64,000 nucleotides of DNA from Kaistia defluvii (lineage in GTDB: Bacteria > Pseudomonadota > Alphaproteobacteria > Rhizobiales > Kaistiaceae), in the NCBI RefSeq assembly GCF_040548815.1, contig NZ_JBEPSM010000001.1:1240001-1304000 (forward strand), in the 5' to 3' direction. This document shows, piece after piece, positions 27,886 through 36,209 of the stretch. The notes under the pieces are model-generated. The model was given only the letters and a program-made list of their open reading frames with translations, was not told the DNA's origin and ran no database searches. Numbering within the stretch: the stretch's first letter is position 1; each line of letters starts with the position of its first letter. The translations under genes and the position numbers were made by a program.

Positions 27886-28661
27886 TGGCCGGGCGTTTCT
27901 CAGGCAAAATCGTGCTCGTCACGGGCGCCGCGACCGGCATCGGCCGCGCCACGGCGGAACATCTGGTGGCCGAAGGTGCCAGCGTCTTCGGCATCGGCCT
28001 CGACGGCGAGGCCGGCCGCGCGCTCGACGAAACCTATGCGGCGAAGAACCTGCCGCTGTCGTTCCGCGAGGTCGACCTGACCGACGACGCGGCGGTGCGC
28101 ACCGCCGTCGCCGCCTGCCAGCGCGAGCATGGCCGGCTCGACGCCGTCGTCAACTGCGCCGGGATCTACGCCACCGGCAAGCGGCTGGAGGACGTCACCG
28201 ACGCCGAATGGGAACTCACCGTCGCCGTCAACCTGACCGCGATTTTTCGCGTTTGCCGCGCCGCCCTGCCGCTGATCCGCGCCTCGGGCGGCGGCTCGGT
28301 GGTCAACCTCGCCTCGGTGCACGCGATCGCCACCGTCCCCGGCGTACCCGCCTATGCCGCGACCAAGGCGGCCGTGGTCGGCCTGTCGAAGCAGATGGCG
28401 CTCGACTATGCGGTCGACCGTATTCGCGTCAACGCCGTCATCGTCGGCTCGGTCGCGACCCGCATGACGCTCGGCGACGCCCCCGATGCGCGGGAAAAAG
28501 TCGAGGCGGCAGGGCTCTATTTCGACGAACGAAAAGTGCCCCGCGTCGCCGACCCGTCCGAACTCGCCAGGGCGATCGGCTTTCTCCTCTCCGACGACGG
28601 GTCCTTCGTGACGGGCAGCGCCTTTACGGCGGATGGCGGGCTGACGGCCCTGCTGCTTTAG
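27885..28661 (+). CDS. SDR-family NAD(P)-dependent oxidoreductase
   Basis: This 258-residue classical SDR has the cofactor motif TGAATGIG, NCAGIY, the catalytic Ser in NLASVHA and the YAATK active site; all key residues are present. Coupling to the transporter ATPase (1-bp overlap) says it acts on the imported compound or an early intermediate, most likely a sugar or polyol dehydrogenation. It is the only one of the three SDRs in this regulon with an intact Ser-Tyr-Lys set. A decayed copy of its C-terminus is found at about 29198-29332. Confidence 0.92.
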   Translation: MAGRFSGKIVLVTGAATGIGRATAEHLVAEGASVFGIGLDGEAGRALDETYAAKNLPLSFREVDLTDDAAVRTAVAACQREHGRLDAVVNCAGIYATGKRLEDVTDAEWELTVAVNLTAIFRVCRAALPLIRASGGGSVVNLASVHAIATVPGVPAYAATKAAVVGLSKQMALDYAVDRIRVNAVIVGSVATRMTLGDAPDAREKVEAAGLYFDERKVPRVADPSELARAIGFLLSDDGSFVTGSAFTADGGLTALLL

Positions 28662-28693
28662 GAGATTTCGCGGGGATCGACCGCGGCAAGCGC

Positions 28694-28709
28694 TTGTTCG
28701 CACGAACAA
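28694..28709. promoter_or_regulatory. 16-bp perfect dyad between SDR and VOC genes
   Basis: TTGTTCG-CA-CGAACAA is a 7-2-7 palindrome, flanked further out by GCGCTTG/CAAGCGC arms. It lies 33 bp after the SDR stop and about 100 bp before the VOC gene. It could be an operator or part of a termination hairpin. Confidence 0.4.
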
Positions 28710-28812
28710 ATCGGCTCAAGCGCCTGGCGCGATACCGCGTGTCCGCCGGTTGATCTTGCATGCCGCTTTTGCGACATCGGACCCCGCTGCCCGGCGCAGC
28801 GAGGGACCGACC

Positions 28813-29181
28813 GTGACGAACTTCATTTCCGCCATTCTCGTGCATGTCGCCGACCCGGAAGCGGGCCTCGCGTGGTACGCAAACGCCTTCCCCGAAGCGC
28901 GGATCGAGACCAGCCAGCCCTCCGGGTTCCGCTATCTCGCCATTGGCGGGCTGCAACTGGAACTGGTCCAGGCCGACGAAAAGGTGCCAAGCGGCGCCGC
29001 CGGCTCGGTGGTCTATTGGGCTGTCGCGGATTTCGACCGCGCGCTAACCCATTTCAAATCGGTCGGCGCAAAGCTCTATCGCGGCCCGATGGAAATCGAC
29101 GCCGCCGAATGGATGGCGCAGTTTCGCGATCCATGGGGGAATTGTATCGGGATCAGAGGACGGAAGGTGGGAAACACCTGA
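28813..29181 (+). CDS. VOC-family (glyoxalase/dioxygenase superfamily) protein
   Basis: This 122-residue single VOC module has paired beta-alpha-beta units: ISAILVHVADPEAGLAWYANAF and VYWAVADFDRALTHFKSVGAKLYRGP, ending FRDPWGNCIGI. Family members bind a metal through His/Glu and act as glyoxalases, dioxygenases or epimerases. The His in ILVHV and Glu in QLELVQ are possible ligands. The GTG at 28813 follows a GAGGGA ribosome site. It sits just after the transporter-SDR operon and may belong to it. Confidence 0.82.
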   Translation: MTNFISAILVHVADPEAGLAWYANAFPEARIETSQPSGFRYLAIGGLQLELVQADEKVPSGAAGSVVYWAVADFDRALTHFKSVGAKLYRGPMEIDAAEWMAQFRDPWGNCIGIRGRKVGNT

Positions 29182-29197
29182 GTGTTCGAGGGTAGAG

Positions 29198-29332
29198 AAA
29201 AAGAGCGCCGCGGCGGGGCTCTGCATCGACGAGCGCAAGGAGCTGCGCGTCAGCGACCCGTCCGAACTCGCCGGGCCACCACCTTCCCAATCTCCGACGA
29301 CATGTCCCTCGTCACGAGAAGCGCACTCACGC
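29198..29332 (+). pseudogene. Decayed fragment of an SDR C-terminus
   Basis: Translated in one frame, the first part gives AAGLCIDERKELRVSDPSELAG, matching AAGLYFDERKVPRVADPSELAR of the SDR gene at 27885-28661. After a frame change the match continues as FPISDDMSLVTRSALT against FLLSDDGSFVTGSAFT. The fragment is therefore a frameshifted remnant of a paralogous or duplicated SDR, lying directly before the AT-rich insert. Confidence 0.7.
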
Positions 29333-29353
29333 TGAGTATACTCTCGTCCCATC

Positions 29354-29384
29354 GCAACACCTTAGCTGGTGTTGCACTTTATTT
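29354..29384 (+). terminator. Possible terminator at the edge of the AT-rich insert
   Basis: The stem GCAACACC / GGTGTTGC with a 6-nt loop is followed by ACTTTATTT. It lies downstream of the VOC gene and the SDR remnant. The T tract is interrupted, so the call is tentative. Confidence 0.4.
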
Positions 29385-29546
29385 GTGAACGCAGGGGATC
29401 ATACGGCCTCGCCAGCGACGACCGGTATGATCTCGATGCGTCTGGATTACTCCTTGGGCCAAGACCGAACGATGGGAGCATTTTTTGGCAACACGATAGC
29501 CACTTCTAGCCTGAGAGTTCCAATTCCCGCTCTCTACTCTACACGG

Positions 29547-30508
29547 CTACAAGTCTCCCCAGACATTGGCACTGCCAGCATCATAAAGAACATAATCCAC
29601 TTTTCTTTTGTGAAGCTTCTGAAACATCGACAACTGCGACTCAATAAGCCTCACCGACTCATCGGTCGGCTTATATACTCCAAAATACAGAACCTCAATT
29701 TTGGACCCAAACAAAGCTGAGTATATATGAGCATCATTCGCGGAAGCTGAGTGACCGAAGACAAAGACGTTTCCCGTGCACGCCATCAATTTCTCGTAGC
29801 AGTGCCGCAAATACGGCACGGAATTGATCTTTGCCAATTTGGCCCGGGAAGTACCCTCCGCAACATAAAGTGGCAAACGCTTTTCGCGGGTGATGGTATC
29901 CGCAATTGCATCGATTATCCCTGAGGCTCCCTTGACCCTCTTATGAAGATCACCGACATACCCTAAAAATAGATGCAGACCACCATGAAGATTAAACGTA
30001 TTACAATACGCAGTTGGGTCGTAAGACTTCCTAAATCCAGCCTCTTCCTTGGCCTTACCAAACCCGTCAGTATAAGATTTGGTATCAAGCTGAATCCAAT
30101 ACAATAAAAGATCGTAATTGAGCGTAAATACATGCCAAATTTGTCTAGAAATTCACGGCTCTTGACAAAATACTTCTCAAGATCTTCTCGATGAGTGGGA
30201 TGCGTCGTTCTGATTGCGTGAACCAGTTGCTCTCGCAACCTCTGAGCCTCCATGCGGAAATGGTCTGCCTGCGCAGAATTTCCATATACATCTTCGACCT
30301 TGGCGGATTCCTCTAACGACCGAATAACAATTTCGAAGTCATAGGTATCATGAGCACCGAATAGCTCACGTAGAGGCTCAGTAGCCGTCAAGTCGGTATG
30401 ATCCAGCAAGCTCCTGTAGTCAAAATACTTCGACGAAAAACCATTTCCAATCAAGAGTGAACGTTGCTTACCAGAAGTTTTATCGATTGCAGCCTCAAAC
30501 GACAACAT
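29547..30508 (-). pseudogene. DUF4917 family protein, frameshifted (SIR2-like motifs)
   Basis: Two overlapping minus-strand frames join into one DUF4917 protein. The first (from the ATG at 30508) gives LSFEAAIDKTSGK, LLIGNGFS and DFEIVIRSLE up to EFLDKFG. Near 30131-30140 the frame must shift, apparently by one missing base, to continue as VFTLNYDLLLYWIQLD, FNLHGGLHLF and FGHSASANDAHI. The GNG-S, LNYD, LHG and GHSxSxND motifs resemble the NAD-binding series of SIR2-like proteins (inference). G+C is far lower than the neighbours, indicating acquisition. The break may be genuine or a sequencing error. Confidence 0.75.
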
Positions 30509-30646
30509 CATAAGCCCCCTCAACGCGGACGAGAATCAACCTAATCCACTCTACCCTAGATGCACCTCGCGGGTCTCTTCGGAAAATAACAGACAAGGTA
30601 AGCCTAGGCTTGATGTATGAGCATGAAGTAAGTAGGCGCGTCACCT

Positions 30647-31522
30647 TTAGTCTGACCTCACCCCAAATCTTACCACCCCCGCCATCGCCTCGCCCGGCTT
30701 GAGGACGACCAGCCTAAGCCCATCCTCCCCGGCCTCCAGCTTGTTCACGGCACATGGGACGTTCGTTTGCGGTTCCAGGCAGAAGAAGCTCTGCTTCGGG
30801 TCGGCGTAGAGCATCAGGTTTTCGAAGATCGGATCGGCCTCGATCGTCAGCGTCAGGCCGCGCGTGGGAAAGCAAAGTTCGGCGACGCCGTCCCAGCCGG
30901 AGTAATTGTTGTTGCGCCAATGGCTTGGCAGCGGCGCGCCGTTTGAAAAATCGAGTTCGGGCGGCAGCGAGATGCGCGAGCCGGCGACGCCGTCCGGGGC
31001 TTCGAGCCAGAAATGGCTCGCCTTGAAGCGAAGCTGCGTATCCGCGTCGCGCTCGAACCAGGGGTGATGGCCGAAGCCGAACGGCATGCGGACGGGGCCG
31101 AGGTTTTGCAGGCTCGTCGTCAGCGTCAGCCCCTCGCGCGAGAGCGCAAAGCGCTGGGTCGCGCGGTAGAGGAACGGCTCACCGGCGACGCGGCGCTCCA
31201 GCGTCAGCAGCGCCGAGGTGCTGGACGCGTCCTCGACCTGCCATTCCGACTGCCAGCCGGTGCCATGCACGTTGAAGCGCTCGGCGCCGTTGTTGGGCCC
31301 GAAGCGATACGTGACGCCATCGAAGGTGAACTGGTTGCCGTCGATGCGGTTGGCATAGGGTAGCATCGGGAACGAACCGACGCCGAGCACGTCACCGGCA
31401 TCAGCGCGCTCGGCCGAGAGCGGGCGAAAGATGTCGATACCGGCCTTTCGGAACGCGGCGATGCTGCCGCCGATTTGCGGGGCCAGCGTCAGGCTGAGGT
31501 CACCGGCGGCAAGTTCGATCAT
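30647..31522 (-). CDS. Aldose 1-epimerase family protein (mutarotase)
   Basis: The 291-residue beta-sandwich protein has the galactose-mutarotase pattern: PMLPYANRI near the N-terminus, the catalytic-type His in NVHGTGW and in GFGHHPWF, and a C-terminal acidic segment (KLEAGEDGLRL) where the catalytic Glu is expected. It interconverts sugar anomers. The start at the ATG at 31522 removes an arginine-rich extension. It is transcribed away from the repeat-rich region and may assist the neighbouring sugar-oxidation genes. Confidence 0.88.
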   Translation of the reverse strand: MIELAAGDLSLTLAPQIGGSIAAFRKAGIDIFRPLSAERADAGDVLGVGSFPMLPYANRIDGNQFTFDGVTYRFGPNNGAERFNVHGTGWQSEWQVEDASSTSALLTLERRVAGEPFLYRATQRFALSREGLTLTTSLQNLGPVRMPFGFGHHPWFERDADTQLRFKASHFWLEAPDGVAGSRISLPPELDFSNGAPLPSHWRNNNYSGWDGVAELCFPTRGLTLTIEADPIFENLMLYADPKQSFFCLEPQTNVPCAVNKLEAGEDGLRLVVLKPGEAMAGVVRFGVRSD

Positions 31523-31641
31523 TCTGGCGCGTTTCCTGTTGGCTCGCCGCATTGTTGCCCGGCGCGGGCGCGGGCGGAAGGTGGTGCCGTCTCTCACGCG
31601 GCTCGGTCCCGAGGTTTTGGCGAGGTGCCGGGTTGCGGAAG

Positions 31642-31890
31642 GGTGGATTCCTGCTTGCGCAGGGATGACGGGGAGGGTGGGATGGCCGGCGGAGCTTGAT
31701 CAGGAGGATCTGTCGCCCGGCCCTATCCATATGATTCCCAAGCCCAAAGGCCGGGCTCGATCTCTCCCCCCACTCCGTCATCCCTGCGAAAGCAGGGATC
31801 CACGCCGCCATGGTTGCCGGCCGTTGGCCTTGGCCACCCCGCCTTCTGCAGCGAAAGGTGGATCCCTGCTTTCGCAGGGATGACGGGGAG
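31642..31890. repeat. Three copies of a CCGTCATCCCTGCG...CAGGGATCCAC repeat
   Basis: Copies lie at about 31642-31674 (diverged), 31774-31803 and 31858-31890; the last two are inverted with respect to each other. Each copy is itself a dyad around CCCTGCGAAAGCAGGG. This is a second dispersed intergenic repeat family, distinct from the CTCTCCC family. No gene is seen between 31523 and 32184. Confidence 0.75.
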
Positions 31891-31939
31891 CGTGGCGTGG
31901 CCGGCCCGAGCGTATCGGGCGAGGGCTGGGCTGGCGGCG

Positions 31940-32092
31940 GAGAAGCGCGTTCCCTCACCCGAGGGCCCTCTCCTCTCCCATGGGGAGAGGTCGACGGCCA
32001 AGGGCCGGCGGGTGAGGGGTTGCGATCTCTCAGGCGGGGCCTCAACCCCTCACCCGGCGCTTCGCGCCGACCTCTCCCCATGGGAGAGGTGA
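31940..32092. repeat. CTCTCCC-type palindromic repeats
   Basis: A pair of related palindromes, CTCTCCCATGGGGAGAGG (about 31973-31990) and CCTCTCCCCATGGGAGAGG (about 32071-32089), with surrounding CCCTCACCC / GGGTGAGGGG segments in inverse orientation, form a roughly 150-bp inverted structure downstream of the degenerate SDR gene. Confidence 0.7.
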
Positions 32093-32184
32093 AGAAACCC
32101 CCGAGGCTGCCAAGCCACCTTTGCGGGTCGCCTGGCGGGCTGCCAAGGCACTATCGCGGTACCCCAGGCGCCCCGCCCGAAGTC

Positions 32185-32754
32185 TCAAAAATTCCGTCCA
32201 TAGCCCGTCGTCCAGCCGCCGTCGACGGCAAGGGTCTGGCCGGTGGTGTAGCTGTTGAGCGGGTCGACCAGGAAGAGCACGGCGTTGGCGACGTCTTCCG
32301 GCTTGCCGGCCTGGCCGAGCGGCACGTGGGAGAGCATCGCCTCGTCGCCCGCCTCGCCGACGCGGCCGACCGCCACCGCATTGACCCGCACGGCCGGGCC
32401 GCAAACCATGGCGAGCGCGCGGACGCTGGCGATCGCGGAGGCCATCGCCGCCGACCAGGCCGGATGGCGGCGCATCGGCACGAGCCCGGCGGCCGAGACG
32501 AGATGCACGATGCGGCCGCCGCCCTGCGCCGCCATGGCGCGCGCCACGGTCTCGGCCTCCAGCGCCAGCGCCTCGGGCCGGTAGGCGGCCTCCGGCGACA
32601 GCGGATGCGACAGGACCAAGATGTCCGGCGTGCCCTCGCCCGGGCTTCGCGAGACGGTCGCGCCATTCGCCTTCAGCGCCGCGACGACGGCGGCGAGAAT
32701 GGCGTTTTCCGCGCCGGCGACGCGCGCTGACTGGCCTGAAATCTCGATTTCCAT
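32185..32754 (-). CDS. SDR-fold protein lacking cofactor and catalytic motifs
   Basis: This protein (189 residues) is recognisable as an SDR by HLVSAAGL, PLGQAGKPEDVANAVLFLVDP and the C-terminal TGQTLAVDGGWT. It is about 60 residues shorter than normal. The glycine-rich NAD(P) motif is missing (VAGAENAIL instead of TGxxxGIG), and the YxxxK site reads WSAAM. It therefore cannot be a conventional dehydrogenase. It is intact as an ORF, keeps a normal composition and shares a divergent promoter region with the E1 fusion gene, so a structural or binding role is possible. Decay towards a pseudogene is the alternative. Confidence 0.8.
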   Translation of the reverse strand: MEIEISGQSARVAGAENAILAAVVAALKANGATVSRSPGEGTPDILVLSHPLSPEAAYRPEALALEAETVARAMAAQGGGRIVHLVSAAGLVPMRRHPAWSAAMASAIASVRALAMVCGPAVRVNAVAVGRVGEAGDEAMLSHVPLGQAGKPEDVANAVLFLVDPLNSYTTGQTLAVDGGWTTGYGRNF

Positions 32755-32872
32755 GCTGGTCTCCCCCGAACGGACCTATGCGGCATCGGCCGGATTCTGG
32801 CAACGCCCGGCTTCCCGCCGCCGATTTGCGCCGGCCCGTCGATTAGACCTTGGCAAGGCGCGGCTCGATAAC

Positions 32873-32895
32873 ATAACATCATGCTATTATAATTT
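32873..32895 (-). promoter_or_regulatory. Operator-like motif copy B (GntR regulon)
   Basis: Read on the minus strand, this is identical over 23 bp to copy A at 23831-23853 (core ATTATAATAGCAT). It lies in the divergent gap, 119 bp from the degenerate SDR start and 72 bp from the E1 fusion start. Exact conservation over 9 kb in otherwise unrelated DNA argues for a functional binding site. Confidence 0.65.
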
Positions 32896-32966
32896 TTGAT
32901 GCGATGTCCATCACCGGGCTCGAGGACGCATCACCCGCGCGAAAAGCGCGGGGTCAGGGAGGGATG

Positions 32967-35417
32967 ATGAGCGCTCAAGTGATGAATCCGGCGATCCGCG
33001 CCCCGGAAATCCACAATCCGATCTTCCGAAGCGCGCCGGGCAAGACGTTGCCGGCCGGGCTGAGCGCGGCGGCGCTGCTGGAGCTTTACGAACGCATGGT
33101 GCTGCTGCGCCGCTTCGAGAGCGTGGCGCAGACCGCCTGCCGCAAGGGCGAGACGCCCGGTTTCCTGCATCTCTATATCGGCGAGGAAGCGACCGCCGTC
33201 GGCGTCTGCGCGCATCTGCGCCCCACCGACTGGATCACCTCGACCCATCGCGGCCATGGCCATGCGCTCGCCAAGGGCATGGACCCGAACATCCTGATGG
33301 CCGAGCTGTTCGGCAAGCGCGATGGTTGCTGCGGCGGGCGCGGCGGCACCATGCATCTCTATGACCGCAAGACCGGGCTTTTCGGCACCAATGGCATCGT
33401 CGCCGCCGGCATCAGCCATGCCGTGGGCGCCGGCATTTCCGCCCGCACCCAGGGCAAGGACGGCGTCGGCGTCGCCTTCTTCGGCGATGGCGCGACCAAC
33501 CATGGCGGTTTTCACGAGTCGCTGAATTTCGCCGGCATCCAGAAGGCGCCGGCCGTCCTGGTCTGCGAAAACAACCTCTATGCGACCGCGACGCCGCTCG
33601 CCTCCGCGACGCTGAACCCGGAGATCGCAACGCGGGCGGCCGCTTACGGTATCCCGGGTGTCGCTGTCGACGGCAATGACGTCATCGCCGTCTGGCAGGT
33701 GATGGCCGAGGCGACGGCACGCGCCCGCTCGGGCAATGGCCCGACGCTGATCGAAGCCAAGACCTATCGCACCGTCGGCCATCACGAGGGCGACCCGGTG
33801 ACGGGCACCTATCGCACCCAGGCCGAGGTCGACGAATGGGCGAAGCGCGACCCGATCCAGATGCTGCGCACCCGGCTGCTGGAGGATTTCGGCACCGCCT
33901 CGGCCGACGAGCTGGGCGCGATCGACGCGAAGATCGACAAGGTCGTTGCGCAGTCGCTCGAATTCGCGCGCAATTCGCCGGAGCCGGACCCGGCCACCAC
34001 GGCGCTGCATGTCTATGCCGAGCCGATCAACCCGGCCGACGCGCTCGTCCAGGCGGCGCCGACCACGATGGTGACGCAGAGCTGGCTCGATGCGGTGCGC
34101 GACGGCATCGCCGAGGAGATGCGCCGCAATCCGCATCTGCTCTATTTCGGCGAAGGCACCGGCGAGCGCGGCGGGACCTTTGCCCACACCAAGAACCTCT
34201 GGACCGAGTTCGGCCCCAACCGGATGGTGGATACGCCGATCTCCGAGCAGGGTTTTACCGGCGCTGCGATCGGCGCCTCGGCGACGGGCACGCGGACGAT
34301 CGCCGATCTGATGTTCGCCGATTTCGTATTCGAGGCGGCGGGGCAGATCGTGCTGCAGGCGGCCAAGCTGCGCTACATGTCGAACGGGCAGATGAATGCG
34401 CCGATGGTGGTGCGGGTGGGTTCTGGCGCGGTCCGCTCGGCCGGCCCGCATCACAGCGGCACCTATCATCCGAGCTGGGCCAACATTCCGGGCCTGATCG
34501 TCTGCATGCCGGCGACGCCGGCCGACGCCAAGGGCCTGATGAAGACCGCGCTTAGGGCCGGCGACCCCGTCATGATGCTGGAGCCCAAGGCGCTGTTCGC
34601 CTCGAAGGGCGAGGTGCCGACCGGCGAGCATCTGGTGCCGTTCGGCCTCGCGCGCATCGCCCGCGACGGCGCCGACATCACCATCGTCTCGGCCGGCCAG
34701 CTGGTGCACCGCGCGCTGGAGGCGGCGGAGAAGCTGGCGGCTGAGGGTATCTCGGCCGAAGTCATCGACCTCCGCACCATCATGCCGCTCGATGTCGGCA
34801 CGGTGGCGAAATCGGTCGCGAAGACGCACCGGCTGCTGGTGGTCGATGAGGGCTGGGGCGCCTTCGGCGTCGGCGCCGAGGTGGCGCAGGCGATGAACGA
34901 GCTCGCCTTCGACGATCTCGACGCACCGGTTGGCAGGTTGCATACCGACGCGCAGCCGCATCCGCTGGCCCCGGCGCTGGAGCGCGCCATGCTGGTCGAC
35001 GCCGACAAGATCGTCGCCGCCGCCAAGGGCGTCCTCGCCGGTAAGCCGCCGGTGCCGAAGCACTGGCGCTATCTCGGTGGCCAGGCAGCGCCGGCTCCTG
35101 TGGCGCCCCCCGTCGCGCCGATGGCCGCTCCGGTTGCCCCCTTGGCGGCGCCGGCACCTGCCTCAAAGGCTCCGGCCGGCGACGGCGAGCCGATCACCAT
35201 GCCGTTCGGCGACCTCACCATCAGCGAGGGCACCATCGTCGGCTGGCTGAAGAAGGAAGGTGATGCGGTCAAGGCCGGCGAGATCGTTGCCGAGATCGAG
35301 ACCGACAAGGCGGTGGTCGAGATCGAGGCGCCGATAGACGGCATTCTCGGCCCGATCGAGCAGCCCAAGGGCACGGTCGTGCCGATGGGCGGCCGCATCG
35401 GCAGCGTCCGGGCTTGA
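32967..35417 (+). CDS. Thiamine-diphosphate E1-alpha/E1-beta/lipoyl-domain fusion (AcoAB- or PDH-like)
   Basis: The 816-residue protein contains a complete E1-alpha (about 15-350) with HRGHGHALAKG, GRGGTMHLYD and the ThDP motif GDG(173)...NN(202). E1-beta (about 367-695) has ISEQGFTGAAIGA, LMFADF and RVGSGAVRSAGPHHS. After a Pro/Ala linker there is a lipoyl domain (about 741-816) with lipoyl lysine near 781 in ETDKAVVE. E1 subunits are normally separate and the lipoyl domain normally sits on E2. The E1-alpha resembles acetoin dehydrogenase AcoA most, so the substrate may be an acyloin or a 2-oxo acid. The ATG at 32967 follows AGGGAGGG. Confidence 0.9.
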   Translation: MSAQVMNPAIRAPEIHNPIFRSAPGKTLPAGLSAAALLELYERMVLLRRFESVAQTACRKGETPGFLHLYIGEEATAVGVCAHLRPTDWITSTHRGHGHALAKGMDPNILMAELFGKRDGCCGGRGGTMHLYDRKTGLFGTNGIVAAGISHAVGAGISARTQGKDGVGVAFFGDGATNHGGFHESLNFAGIQKAPAVLVCENNLYATATPLASATLNPEIATRAAAYGIPGVAVDGNDVIAVWQVMAEATARARSGNGPTLIEAKTYRTVGHHEGDPVTGTYRTQAEVDEWAKRDPIQMLRTRLLEDFGTASADELGAIDAKIDKVVAQSLEFARNSPEPDPATTALHVYAEPINPADALVQAAPTTMVTQSWLDAVRDGIAEEMRRNPHLLYFGEGTGERGGTFAHTKNLWTEFGPNRMVDTPISEQGFTGAAIGASATGTRTIADLMFADFVFEAAGQIVLQAAKLRYMSNGQMNAPMVVRVGSGAVRSAGPHHSGTYHPSWANIPGLIVCMPATPADAKGLMKTALRAGDPVMMLEPKALFASKGEVPTGEHLVPFGLARIARDGADITIVSAGQLVHRALEAAEKLAAEGISAEVIDLRTIMPLDVGTVAKSVAKTHRLLVVDEGWGAFGVGAEVAQAMNELAFDDLDAPVGRLHTDAQPHPLAPALERAMLVDADKIVAAAKGVLAGKPPVPKHWRYLGGQAAPAPVAPPVAPMAAPVAPLAAPAPASKAPAGDGEPITMPFGDLTISEGTIVGWLKKEGDAVKAGEIVAEIETDKAVVEIEAPIDGILGPIEQPKGTVVPMGGRIGSVRA

Positions 35418-35427
35418 GGGGGATCGC

Positions 35428-36129
35428 ATGAACGCCCCTGTCCGCACCATCGCCTCGCCCTATGCGCGAAAGCTCGCCCGCGAGCGCGGCATCCCGCTGG
35501 CGCTCGTCACCGGCTCCGGCCCGAACGGCCGCATCGTCGCCGAAGACCTGAGGGCCGCGCCGGCCGCAGCGCCCGAAGTCGCAGCGGTGGTTGTCGAACC
35601 GGTTCCGGTTCCGACTCCGGCGACCCCTGCCCCGCTTGTCATGGCGGCGCGGTCGATCTCCGCCTTCGCGGCAACCATCGACCTCGCGCCGCTTGCCGCC
35701 TTCCTGGCCGCCTCCGGCTCGGCGCTTTCGATCGATGCCTTCCTGGTCAAGGCGGCGGCGCGAGCCGCCGGCGCCGAGGCCGAAGCGATCCGCTGGATCG
35801 AGCCGGAGGGCGGCGTGGTGACGATCGCGCGCCCGCTGACGCTGGCGCCGACCGAGATCGCGCGGCAGATCGGGAGCGATGCCGAGGCAGTCTCGCCCGA
35901 GGGCAAGGTGATGGTGGTGTCGCGCCTCGCCGCCAGAGGCGTGCGGCCGGTCGCCGGCAGCCTGCCGACCGGGATCGACCTGCGCATCCTGGTGGTCGCC
36001 GCCGACGGCCCCGAGACTGCCGAGGCGCTGGTCGTGCATGACGCCGACGCGATCGCCGAGACCGAGGCGAGCGCCATTCTCACCCGCTTCCGCGACCTGC
36101 TCGAAGCCCCGTTGCGGCTGCTGGTCTGA
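35428..36129 (+). CDS. Shortened E2-like protein: E3-binding domain plus degenerate acyltransferase domain
   Basis: The 233-residue protein begins with a peripheral-subunit-binding domain (about 8-45: SPYARKLARERG...GSGPNGRIVAEDL), the docking site for E3 dihydrolipoamide dehydrogenase. An Ala/Pro/Val linker and an acyltransferase-like region of about 160 residues follow, ending LLEAPLRLLV as E2 proteins do. The E2 active-site motif HxxxDG is not recognisable: the aligned segment reads HDADAI near residue 204. It has no lipoyl domain; that is on the preceding E1 fusion, 10 bp upstream. It may be a scaffold, or an acyltransferase with an altered site. Confidence 0.82.
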   Translation: MNAPVRTIASPYARKLARERGIPLALVTGSGPNGRIVAEDLRAAPAAAPEVAAVVVEPVPVPTPATPAPLVMAARSISAFAATIDLAPLAAFLAASGSALSIDAFLVKAAARAAGAEAEAIRWIEPEGGVVTIARPLTLAPTEIARQIGSDAEAVSPEGKVMVVSRLAARGVRPVAGSLPTGIDLRILVVAADGPETAEALVVHDADAIAETEASAILTRFRDLLEAPLRLLV

Positions 36130-36171
36130 GGGACACAGCCGGCTTAACGGACGGCTGACAAGAGGCTAACA

Positions 36172-36204
36172 GAGGGGTTAACACGCGTGCCGTGTTAACC
36201 CCTC
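36172..36204. terminator. Bidirectional hairpin between E2-like and SDR genes
   Basis: A perfect 14-bp stem GAGGGGTTAACACG / CGTGTTAACCCCTC with a 5-nt loop lies between the two convergent genes, 43 bp after one stop and 6 bp after the other. No strong T tract is present. Confidence 0.65.
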
Positions 36205-36209
36205 GCGTT

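Noticed and set aside
28694..28709. Reading GTTCGCACGAAC as a LexA (SOS) box
   Set aside because: Alphaproteobacterial LexA sites are GTTC-N7-GTTC direct repeats; this is GTTC-N4-GAAC in front of a VOC gene.
29340..30646. Insertion sequence in the AT-rich segment
   Set aside because: No transposase frame and no terminal inverted repeats were found; only the broken DUF4917 gene is there.
31642..32092. CRISPR array
   Set aside because: Copies are inverted, unequally spaced and palindromic, with no regular spacers and no cas genes.
32967..36129. Calling the E1/E2 genes acoA, acoB and acoC (acetoin dehydrogenase)
   Set aside because: E1-alpha is AcoA-like, but AcoR, a normal E2 and an E3 are missing, and the regulator and transporters are of sugar type; the substrate is open.
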